Shown here: positions 36,201 to 48,200 of the stretch, in pieces
How positions within the stretch are numbered: position 1 is the stretch's first letter
Layout: every line of letters begins with the position of its first letter
Assembly: GCA_012845835.1 (NCBI GenBank)
Contig: JABAKD010000028.1
Span: 5,552,296 to 5,616,295, forward strand
From: Undaria pinnatifida
Taxonomy: Eukaryota; Sar; Phaeophyceae; Laminariales; Alariaceae
Reading direction: 5' to 3'
DNA length: 64,000 bases
Program-made: the position numbers and the translations under genes
Notes under the pieces: model-generated
Seen by the model: only the letters and a program-made list of their open reading frames with translations
What the model was told of the DNA's origin: nothing
The model's database searches: none

Positions 36201-39200
36201 CGGTGGCCGCCCCGTGTTTCACGAGCACGTATTCCAGGCCCTCGGTTCCCTGCGGCAGCGAAACGCGCGGGTCTTCGAGTCGGCGGTGGGAAATGCGCGC
36301 GCGTTAGCTTTGGCGAAGCTGGGCTCCGGCGGAGGCGGCCAGGAAGGGGGCAAGGGGTTGTACCCGTGTTTGGTTCAGCTTCAGTGCGTCGTGGAGATGG
36401 AGGAGATGTTTTCGGTGCTATCGGGAGCTGGGGCCGGAGCCAGAGCCGGCGGTGGCAATGGGGGTCACGAGATCGATGATGAGGTGAGACGTGTGTTTGA
36501 CGGGTTGGGGTGGTGTCCTGCGTGCGCAGCCTGCTGCACGCTTGGGAGTGCGATTTTCATGTACCACGAAGATGTCGACATTGCATGCTTCGGATGTGCT
36601 GATCATGTAGCACGCAGATCCAGATATTTGGGACCGTCGACTGTACGTCTCGTCTGTTGAATCCTTGCTTTTTTTGCGGTGCGCATCTGCTAGAGAAAAC
36701 GAGAGCTACAGGTGCTCGTTCCTCTACTCCCTTTCGGATCCCAAGAAACCTCCGCCGGCGGCTGCAGACTAGTTTTTTCTTGATTTCCGACCCACCCGTC
36801 CCCTCTCTCCGTTGTTTTGCACGTTGTAACCACCGGCCGGCTCGGCTACCGCAAGGCGGAGTGTTTGATGGAGCGATGGCGTGCGCGGTCTGCGCCAGTG
36901 CAGGGGCATTTCGAGTCGCTGGAGCCTGCGCTTGCTCTAAGGTATGGTCTGTTTTTGCAGTTGTCGTTGTGGGCCACTTTTTCGCCGCCATGAGCGAGTT
37001 TTCGAGGGTGGGATGCTTCTGCTATGTGTCGTTTTGTAACAATTTCTGGCTGCTGTGAAGCCATATCGAATTTGCAGCGGTTTTTCCGGAGGCTGTTGCG
37101 GAATGTTTCGGAGGAGGGGGGGAAAAAAGTGTTCTCCGGATAGAATCGTGTTGCGCTGCGGGAGGCAGCGAACCTTTGCGTTTGAGTGGGAAAACTGTGC
37201 GGTGCTAAAAATATGTGTAATTCCGGCGATGCGCGTGTTGGACGAGACTACTGTTGATTGGAAGTTTAAAGTGTTGTTTGTTAACGCCTGAGAAGGTGCA
37301 GATTTACTGTCTTCTCGCAGAGCAGCGTCCATGAGCCCGTCGTTTCCCCCGAACCCTGGCCCCAACCGTCTTAGACAGCCCACTGCCATGATGATGACAC
37401 CGAACAAAACTGGTAGTGCAGTTTTTTTAATGTAAAATATGGAGGAACATAGGGGGCGCCCAGGTGTTGGAGGTGTCTCTGTCACGTGTGGGAACGGTGC
37501 TCCATCTTGAAACGGATGCGTGGTCAACGGTCAAGTTATCAAGACAGGCAACAAACGAGTACGCCCCCACCCGACGCATTTTTCGACACGTATCCGTTAG
37601 GGAGGCGATGGTACGGGTGCTGCACCAAGAGAGACCAGGCCGGGCAGGTCGCCGGCTTGTTTTACGCCACCTTTTGGACGTGTGCGGGTCCGCGAGAAGG
37701 GTCGGCCACCACTCCATCGCCCAGGTACGCTTGAGTGTGTTGCACTGGAATGATGCGTAGACGAACCGAGCGTTGATTTATTTCGTTTTTTTTGTGGGGA
37801 GCCTCGGGGCGTTTTGCTCCTCGCTTGATTTCGCGTGCTTACGTGCGTGTATGCTCGCGTATCGTACATGCCTGCTTGCCTGCCTGCCTGCCTGCATTCC
37901 TGCGTGTCTGCCGACGTTTTGAGCTCTGCGGATTTGCGGGTTTTGCGCCTATCGCGCCCATGACGCTTTTTGTCTGCTTTGGGTCCACTTTTCGTCTGTC
38001 GGCTCCGCCGTACTACTGTCGCCGACGCGTGCTACGATAGAGGTGCGCCACTTTTGTTGTTCATACTACCCCTCAATTTGGGAGCTCAAGACCTGTCCCA
38101 AGAACCGATTTGGAGAAAAATTAAGCTGCTACCGTATGAAAAATCCCATGTCCTAGGTACGCGACGAGACTCGTGCAAAAACATGGCCAATTTTTTTCCG
38201 ATGATTTCGGGTTAAGGAGCCCTGTCATTCAGAAATAATTTTCGCCAAAAAAAGGTATACCTATATCGTAGCACGCATCCCCCCATCCCACATACATACC
38301 ATGGTAGTTTTTCCTCCTCGACGAAATGGTACAATGTGCTCGGTATCACACCTTGCGAGCTGCTCCAGCTCTAAGGTACCGCAACGAAAATGGTCTACTT
38401 GGTATAAGATCGAACAGGCGGTTGCTCGGAGTTCGCACAGCATCATACTAACAACTGTCGTCGACTTAGGTGCGTTATTTTCGGTCAGACGGACATGCCA
38501 TCCCGCTTTAGCGATCTCGAACGGGAGACCTATTTTTTAGGCTCGCTGTAAGTTGGAAACTCGCATGACAAACTTATCCTGGTCGTGGCGCCGTCCTCGA
38601 AACCTGCTGTACCTCAGGCTGCCCTCCACCGCTTTCTGCAAGTCAGTCGCGCCGGCCCTCGGGGGGGCGTCGACATCCCGGGACCCGACGAACGCGCGGC
38701 CGAGGCCATGCGGTGTCGGCTGGCGGAGGCGCGCGTGTCCTGGGGGAAAGGGGAGACAGACGGGGCCCTGAGAGCCGCACGGGCTGTGGCAACGCGACTG
38801 AGAGGTCCAGTCGAGGGGAGCGGTGGGGGTGGGGGTTCGACGGCGGCGCCGGTCGTGGCGGTGGCGGAGGATGGGCGGGAGCGGGAGGAACAGCGTATTC
38901 TGTCTGAGGTGAATGGTGTTGTGGAGGTCTTGGAAGGGATCGCGTGCTTGGAATAGGCAGAAAAGAGTGTGCTCTTTGTCCGCGCGAAACTGATCCGAGT
39001 ATGTTATCGCAGGTTCACTCTTTTTTTTGCGATTCCCGTCTTCATTTCACTTCGACAATTTTGCCCTTCGTCCTCGCTTCACCTTGAACATTTGAGAAGC
39101 GACGCGCGCGCAAGGGGTGGGGGGAGGGTGGGTCTTTATGAGGTGTAGGGTTGGATCTGACGCGTGACGGAGATCGTCGGTAGTGCTGACGGCGGTGAGT

Positions 39201-42200
39201 TGTGTCGCTTGACCCTGAGTGGGGAAGGGTAGCTATCGCACTGCCAGAACGGTGTTGTGACTGCTGTATGCGTGGTTTGTTGTTGGAGAAGATCGAGGCG
39301 AGCCTGCAGTTTGGGTGTGCTTCGGCATCCTTGGTAGGTAATGCATTCTGACGTGAAGGGTGGAACGTAGTGGAGATGGGTGGTGCCAGGGCCTGGCCTG
39401 CTGCGCTGCAGGTCCGACGACCCCCAGCGTATCGCATAGCCACATCTTGGTACACGCTTGGTTTTAGTCCTTGGCTGGATTTGACGGTTGGCTATCTCTT
39501 GTTGACGATTGACAAATCATGATGCATCATACTGCACACCACGCCACACGTGAAAAAAAATACTGCTCCTTGCCGTGCGCAAGCAGAACCGCCAGAAACG
39601 ATACGGTCATGCTTTCGTGACACCGCCAGAATCCCCATCGTGGCAGAACCCCCCCCTCCCCCCGCCCTAACGCATGCGCTCCTGTTTGCGGTATGTGCTT
39701 TCGTTGATTGAAACGAAACGTGAAACAAATGTCGACCTTCAGGCGTTGCGCCTTACCGGGGCCTGGGTATCGAAGACAAGGAGCGAGAGCAGCCGAGAGA
39801 TCCTTGAATCCTACCTCAACCCTGCTGTGGAAGCCGCGCTGGCGGGTGGCGGGGCGGCTTTGGCCGCGCTCTCAGGTGGCGCCGGGAAGGACGAGGAAAT
39901 CGACGGTGATGGCGACGGTGGCGGTGGAGGGTGGGGGGGCGATGGCGCCCGGCAACTGCTGTGTGCCGCGCATTTCACCCTCGCGGAGTATCTCGCGGGC
40001 CTCTACGCGTCCGTGAGAGGGCGCGTGGACAGTCCTGAGTGGGCGGCGGCGGGGCGCGTCGCTGATAGCCGAGCGAGGGAGCTGGCGGCCTGTCTCGAGC
40101 AGGTAGGAGGTTGGAGTAGCTAGGGTAGCGCCCTTTGCGGCGGATGCTAGGGTCACCGCGTGCATGTCGAACGACGAGCGTTGTTTCTTGCTGTGCGTGG
40201 TGCTCCCGCGGGAATGGAATGGTCGAACAAGCGGTCAGACGCACGTTATTTTTTTTACAGCCGGGTAGGTGTTTTTTCTCGTGGTGCTTGAGTTTTCCGC
40301 GGTCTTTCTTGCTTAGTGCCAAACGTGATTGCGGGGATTCTCACTGATAGCCTAGAGCGCCTGTCCGGCAAAGCTGTCGCGGAATCCCTTAATCACTGAC
40401 TTGCAACTATTGCCACCCCTACCTCTTTGTCTGTCCTTTGGGATGTCGCTTACGCCGGTCTGTATGCTCAAGCTCAACGAGATGAAACGGCAAGGGCGGC
40501 CTAACCTTCGCCAGGACCCAGACTACTTGAATCTGTATCGATATGCCGCCACCCTTAAGAAGGAGAGCAAGCTCGACGGAGATGAGCGGGCAGGCGTGGA
40601 GCTATCGGTGGTGAGTATAATGTTCATTTCCGATTGATACAGGAGTGGTCCCTCTATAGCGCTGGTTTAGCAGTCCCGGTTGCCCGTTACACTGCCTGTG
40701 GAATTGCTTGGCGTTTATGGGAAAACTTAGAAGTAAGCGAACTAGTGCCGGTCGCCGTTGTAGTGCCGGTATTTTCTGGCTGGGCGTTGCGGCGTGGTAC
40801 GGGGGGCTGCGCGATCATGGCAGCGCCGGATCTATGTGGTACGAGTATAGCGCTCATTTCGATTTGGATGCGGCTTCGTCGTGCTCGTCTGTCACGGAAC
40901 TGCTGACAATGTGCTTAAAAGACCCTGCCCGATCCTACACCAAAACACCACTTTCCCCCCCGTACCAGCACTGCCTTAGTTGACGCACGACTTGGTACAG
41001 CGGCTGACGTGTTCGGGGGGCGCCAGGGATGCTCCGTCGGGCTGTCCTGACGCGAGTGACCTTTTGCAGAACTGCACAGTTATTCCGTCACCGGAATTCG
41101 TAACCCCCTCATCCATTCGCTTCCCCCCCCCCTTTTATCATCCAAACCCCAACAACTGTATCGCTCTCACATCCTACCCGCCCCCGTCTCCTCATACACG
41201 GACACACCACCTTGGCGAACCGGTACGCTGCTTTAGGGCACTTTCCTTGCGGATGCCTTGCGGAACTACGGAAAGGCGCTGGCCGCGAGCAGGGAGCCTG
41301 ATCTTCGTGCGGTCTTTGCGGTGGTATCTCTGTGGTTCAACAACCAGGCGGACCCGGCGGTGGAAAAGGAGATGAAAGATATTACTAGCGCGGTGAGCGG
41401 GGAGTGATTGTTCTCGTGGTTTCAACAGTTTCTGCGGCCCTTTGCAAATCGCCGTTTTTCGAGAATCGCGTAGAAAGTACGCCGGCTGTGATATTGAGAA
41501 AACGCAGCACCGCGTGTGTTCGACACCTTCACAGTAGCTGTATAAATCGTATTTGTTTTGTGTAGGGTCCCGTGCAGTATTTTCGTGATCGAAAACTTTG
41601 TCTCATTCTCGTCCTTTTTTTCGTTCTATTTGGTTGGTAGCGTCTGGAATTTCTCGGGGGAAAGGCCGCCTTTCCCCCCCGGAAGATATGTATAAATACT
41701 TGTGGGCGATTATTACGACTGTTGCTCTCGTACGGCAGGGAGACCAGAGTTGGTTGTGCCCAATAGAAAACGCCCGCAATCCCGGCTAAGTGAGACCACT
41801 CTCCGTGGTATCGTTTCGACTGCACCCGACACAAAACCGCGGGCGATGTCGACCGAGAAGCCCCACAGCCCTAGCTGGCGAAGCACGGCATGCTTGCCTG
41901 ATACCGCTCGGTTGATGGTCTATTGTTTGGGGCACGTGCGCATCGTTGATGCCAGTGGCTAGGCCGGATATAACATAAGCGAGATCTTGCGTTGACCCCG
42001 CGCACCCCCGTCTTCCTTGTAGTTGCCTTCTTGCCGTTATGCAACCCGTCGATGGTTGAATTTCGACGTTTTCTGTTCTCTCATAGGTACCGAGCTACAA
42101 GTTCATCCCCCTCACGTACCAGATTTCGAGCCGGGTGGGGTCAGCAGAAAACGCGAGATTCCGTGCTGGTGTGCACCGTCTTATCTTGCGCCTCTGCCGA

Positions 42201-45200
42201 GAGCACCCCCACCACTCTCTCCTGCAACTCCTTGCGCTGGCAAACGGCGAGAACGTCAGCGGTGGTGGTGCCACACAGGCAAGTGGCCACGTGGGTGGGG
42301 GGTGGGAGGTTGGTAGGTGTAATTTTCTCGGAGATCCGTCGTGTTTTCGTTGTTTGTCGCCTGCCGTAATGGTATTGGTACACGGTGTCGGTATTTGTGC
42401 ATGCCATTTTTTTTTTGTGGGATTGCAACAAGTGTTCGTATGCCTTGCTTCTGGCGTGCGTCCAGCAGGTGTCGCTCGGGTGTAGTCCTTTGTAACACTG
42501 CAGTATGTTCGCGTATCTTGCGTTGGTCATTAGTTATCCGGTTGATGTCGATGCAAGTTGTACTTTATATAGTGCAGAAAGTCTTCAACGCATGGAAACG
42601 TGAGTCTTTTTTCCGTGTTTTTTTGCTATTGATCGACGTCTCCCCGCGAGAACGGCTAGGTCCTACCATACCCACCAGGGTCCCTCCTTTCGCTTCCAGC
42701 TGCCGTACGGCTAGGTCCTACCATACCCACCAGGGCCCCTCCTTTCGCTTCCAGCTGCCGTATTGCTTTCTGCTCGACGTGGTTTACCAAGGAAACACTT
42801 GCCGAACAAGGTGGTAACGGGCAGCGTAGCCCGCGCGCTGTGCCCCGCCCTGCGGGCTCCTGCTTCGGAGGGGGTAGCACCTACTTTTTCTGATACTGCT
42901 TAGTTGAGGAGCTGTACACCAAAACACAGAAACTGATGTTGAGAAATAGACACTGAAGGCGCTGACATGAACAAGGCTACGGTTCGGAGGGGGGTACCCC
43001 GTTCTTCACCCCCTGGCTCGAGCAACTCTCGCGAGTGACTCTGTATTTGGGGGATTTGTTTCACGCAGCTGACTATGCCATTGCGGATTCGTATCGCCAA
43101 ATTAAAGCAGCACCAAAAGGTCAAGACCGCGAAGGAATAGGGGGGTCGGTCGGTTTTGTGCGAGTGACCCCGAGCAACTGCAGAAAAAGGCCCCCAAAAG
43201 TGAACCTTATGGCACCGTAGCCTTGGTCCGACTATGGCACCGTAGCCTTGGTCCGATTGAGGTGGCATTTTTGGTCTGAGAACGGTTGTGTCAGTGACGG
43301 AAATCCTCGACCCGAAATCGGTGGGATTGTCATTTTTTTTTTTTTTTGCAAATGAATATTGTTTGTTGTACCTAGGCCATAGGTTTGTTTGGTCATCGGG
43401 TCTCACTTTCGCTTTTGCTCGAAACGCGGGTTTGGGTGAGGTGTTGAGCTCCTCCAGTGGAGGAAAACATTTGGTGTATCTTTGCCGTGGCATATGTCCA
43501 CAATGAAAGTGCAAGCCGGTTTTGTTTTGTTGCTCATCCCTTCTCTTGTCGTCGCAGTTTTCCTTGCTCCTTTGTTCCTCCCTAGACCTGACTCAGATCT
43601 GGGGTCACTAGTCAGGCTCCTCCCCTCCCTCCCCACTTCGGCACGTGCCTTTGTTTTGGTCGCGAGAGGATTCCAGCTATATCTTCTCTCGTCGACTCCT
43701 CGAACCATGCCATCGCCAACGAAACAAATGTACCTTCAGTAAAGCTGTTGCGACGATATCGGGCAGAGTAGTCAGTAGTTAAGGAAGCCCCCTAGTCAGA
43801 AACGATTGACCCATAATTTCTACCTCTATTGTAGTACGGCTTTACCCCTCGTCCCCCCGTCCCCGTCTCAACTCTTTCGGGATTGTCGCTGATGGTCACT
43901 GTGGTAAGAGCGATCCGTACTTAACCCGTTCGAAACTGTCAACACTGCTTGTCGCACTCCAAATTCCAAGTAGAATGTTACAAAAAAAATAGCGCGGGTG
44001 CTGTCCGCATGAGGTTGTCTTACCACCAGCGGTCTTAGCTGGCCCATTGATGATTACTGTGGTTGATGATTTTTTGTCAACCCGCCACTAAAAACGCTCC
44101 CACCCGTGTTACGTTCTCTTGTGCGCCCACGGTGGAACAGTACAAGCAAAACGTTTCGACGGAAAAAATCCAAGCCGCGCGGGGTTTGCTGCAAGAGCTC
44201 AAGGGACACGGCGGAGGGGCAGCGGTGGCAGCGGTTGGCGCCGGGCCGGCGGCGTCCGCTGCTGATATGCCCGCGCTTGTTGGCGCCTTAGAGCGTCTCG
44301 TGGAGGCGTACATCGAATTGGCCATGGTGGGTGTCGACAGGTTTAGGCTGTCATTTTTTGGCTTCGTTCGACCGTTTTTTTCTTGTCTTGGGTGTGTTCC
44401 ACGAACCAGTTGCTGATGTTTTTCTTCTGCATTGGTCCCAGTTAGGCTTTTGTTTTAGCTCGAATTGGTTTGACCGGTGTACCTTTCGGTTACGGTAGTG
44501 TGCGGGCAGAGGTGGAGGATGAAGGGCTTGTGCACCCGGTAGGCGAAGGATACAAAACGGTTGCTGCAGGGGGTCACGTTCCTGTAACATGAGCACTATT
44601 ATTTGATGCACCCAAGGGGCGCAAGGTCACCTACTTATATTTGCCTACCATTGGGCAGCGGCGGGCATGTACAGGAGCCGTGTGTAGTTAGGTTATATTT
44701 TTCTCATGGTTATTAGGAAGGAATCCGGCTTTAATGTGATTTCGTAGCGATTATTGGGATGCACACAATGTCCAACGCAGATGATGGGTAACGACCAAGA
44801 AAACACGCGCCAATGGTCAGCAGCCTGGGATTGGTTTGCTTGTTTTTGTTGCGGGGGCGCGCTTGCTGCGGCGCGTCGTTCACGATTTTGCACTCCTGCG
44901 GATGGGTTCGCCTTGCATCTGAAACCGTGTTCCAGCCCAGGGTTCCCCTAACGCACGGCCAAATGGGTTCGATATTCTAGCTGGTCGGATGCCCACATTA
45001 TCGGCGTTCAAAAACAAAATCGTGCTGCCTCCTACCATACCTCTCGCCGACAGGCGAACACCATGAAGTACCACAACAAGAAGCCGGGCAACATCTCTTT
45101 TTCGGACGTCGTGCCCAAAGGACGTCCCACCTTGGACCGGTGCTTGCGCGATAGGGCGTCATCCTCGGCGTCTCGAGGGCGAGGGGGTGGCGGGGGCGCC

Positions 45201-48200
45201 GGGACGGCGGGTCGCGTTTTGCCCGGGGTCGTGACACGACCTCCCTCTATCCGACCAGACGCGGATTATCGGTCAATGCCAACCATCGCGGGGTTCCAGG
45301 GGTCCTTTTCCATCACCGAGAGGTGGGGGTGGGGGTGGGGGTGGGGGTCGTGTGCGTGAGCTGATAGCACGAGTCGTTTTTCTGTTCGTTTGTGTAGATG
45401 AAGAGCCGCACTCTAAAGCCCAAACCTTTACACGATATCGTAGCTGGCGGAGACTCAGTTAAAGAGATGCCCAATAAAATTTCGGATCTGATTTTTGTTT
45501 CACACGAAGCTTCGGTAGACCCCTAAGCTTGCGTTTTTGGGCTTCTCTTGCGTTTTTGTTTGCTTGGAAAAAAGAAAGCCAGTTGTTGGGTGATGTGTGG
45601 GGTTCCTCGGGCGAGGATGCTCAGAAGTTTAGGTGCTTCTCCTGCTGTAGAAAGCGGGGGAAGACGGCTAAGGCTATACGGTAGGGGGAGCTACCCCCCT
45701 TTCCATCGCCGAGTTTAGGGTGCGAGGTTGCGCCCAAGACCGGGCCGCACAATACCTTGTGGGCGCAAGCATAACAAAACATTCGGTGGCCGTGCGTATC
45801 GTGAGATTAGGCGTCACATCGAAATGATACGTAGCCGCTCGCGAGCTCTCCCGAGTGACTCTCTTGGGCCTGAGAAAAGAGACCCTCGAAGTGAACTCCC
45901 CACGGTAGCCGTGGTCAGGCGGGCTGTAGAAGGGGCGGTTTGCTCCTCGCTGTGGTTGTCGTATGCGTGATATGCAGGAGGGAGAGGGAAAGGGGAAGGG
46001 GGAGGTATACTTATTTCGTGCATAGCTGTAGTCATATGACCATAGACCCTCCCATCCTTACAATGCCGGGACGGAGCACGTCGGGTTTCTATCGACGAGG
46101 TAGACATCGCGTGCAGCAAGCGCGAAGCGCCGTGAGGTGCTGGGTGGGACGCATGAAGGGGGGCAGGTTTTCTCAGACTCGAATGTGTGTTCGTTTGGTC
46201 GTCTGTGGTCTTTCGGGGGATGCACCGTGTGACGCACCTTGATTGTTTTTTCATGTTTGTGTTTGCGGTCGGCAGGCTTAACGCTTGCCTGCTCGCTTCA
46301 ATTCAGCGTTATTGTTGGTCCGTATGTTGACGTTTGTGTCACCTCTGTTGAGTTGATGCGTCGATCGGTGAACTGCAAAATGTTTTTACCCCCTCGTTAT
46401 TGCTCCGTTTAATACTTTCTCTCAATGGAATGCTTCCAGCGGCCTCCATCGGCCGAAGATCGTGCACTGCGACGACTCGGCGGGCGAGCGCTGCCGCCAG
46501 CTGGTGAAGGGAGCGGACGACATCCGACAGGATGCCGTTATGGAGCAGGCGAGAAAATCGTCTTACTTTTTCCCGCGAGGTCGAGCGAAGTGATCATCGT
46601 GCTAACTGACGTTGACGCGCTTTTTTGTTTGCCCGACGTGTGTAGCCGTGGTATGCACGGCGCTTCGAAGCTGAGCCGGCTGGTCTATGGGTTGAGCTAC
46701 GTACTTGTGTGCAGTATTGCCCATGGTCTATGGTGTTATACGGGCAGACGATGGTGTTGTGAGTGCTCCAACAAGGACAACAACAAGGATATCCCCCTTC
46801 CTCACGCGTTCGCCACCCCTCCCCCCTTGACGCCTTCGTCCTGTTGCCCTTCCCGATAATTTCTTCCCCCCCTTCTTGGCCGCCAATATTTTGCTTTTTG
46901 ACACGAAGACCAGGTGTTTGCCACGGTGAATTCCTTCCTGCGAGAAGACCCGGCGGCCAGAAAACGGCGGCTACGCGTGTTCACCTACACGATAATACCA
47001 CTGTCGCCGGACTCAGGGGTGCTGGAGTGGGTGGAAGACACGATGCCCTTCGGCTCGTTTCTTACAGATCGAGGCTCGGGGAGGGCGGGGGCTCACCGAC
47101 GGTACTTTCCAAAGGACTGGTGCGTGGTTTCGATGAATTTTGGCTCTGCACATACATTAAACATAGTAAATATCGATGTTGTTGATGATGCTATATGTGA
47201 ATTCGGACCAAGGGTGGAAATATATGGTGTTGCACGCTCAGTACTGCTTGCTGCTGCCACGACATACCGCTTAGTAGATACCGCGTCTGCTGCTCCACTA
47301 CCATCACGACGGACGGGCGCTGCTGTTGCTGCCGATGCTGCTGCCGCCGCGGGTGCCGCACGAACGTACCAGTACTGGGGTGGGAACGATGGGTGGTCGA
47401 CCGTATGCCCGCTGCTTGATGCCTGCTGCTGCTGTTGTTGTAGAAGTCGACGTAGGTAGGCGATAGTGTGAGGTGAAATATGTGCTGAGATGTACGGGTC
47501 ACGCGAAAGTGGAGGCGTTGTCGAGATGTTCTGGGCGGTAATAATGGCAGTGGGTCGAAAATTAGGGCACGTGGCCTGGGGTACCCCACTGGTCACCCAC
47601 CGCCCCCTCCCCTTTCCCCGTCACTCAAGTAATTCGGAGCTGTCATCCAAACGCAAGAAAACATGCGCAAGGTGCCGAAGTCCGCCTCACAGGTGTTCTT
47701 AGTAGGATGCAGCTTACCATTAATGCGACTCGCGTAACACCTCACAGCGCTTTGCGCTTGGTGCACGGGATATCTGCCTGGTCGCTGGAAATCCGACGTG
47801 CTCCGTCATGGTATTGTGGGGATGGGAGGGTCTATGGCCACACGCCTGCGGCTATGCATGAAATAGGTACACCCCCCCCCGAAAGCGACCGGGCAACATG
47901 CCATTGATTAACAGTTGAGAGCATTTACCGGAGACAACAGAGATTGAAATGGTGCCAGGTGGTAGCATCTTTGGCTTTTGAGAGCGTCGTCTTCTGTGCA
48001 TGGCCGAGATTCCTTGCGCAGTGTGCTTGGCTAAAGACATTCCGATCGTTTCTTTTTCTTTGCCTCTTGTGCCTGAGCGCTCTTTTTTTGTTTTCGGGCA
48101 CGTGCCCTATATCTTCTTGCTCGACGGTGTACCTGGTATGCAATAGCCAGCCTTCGACGTCCCGATGGAAACTGGTGCTGGTCCTTTCGCGCGGGATTTT

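Noticed and set aside
38301-38540. Small open frame after the MITE-like element
   Set aside because: No motif and it lies in the ATM intron between exons 28 and 29, which join in phase without it.
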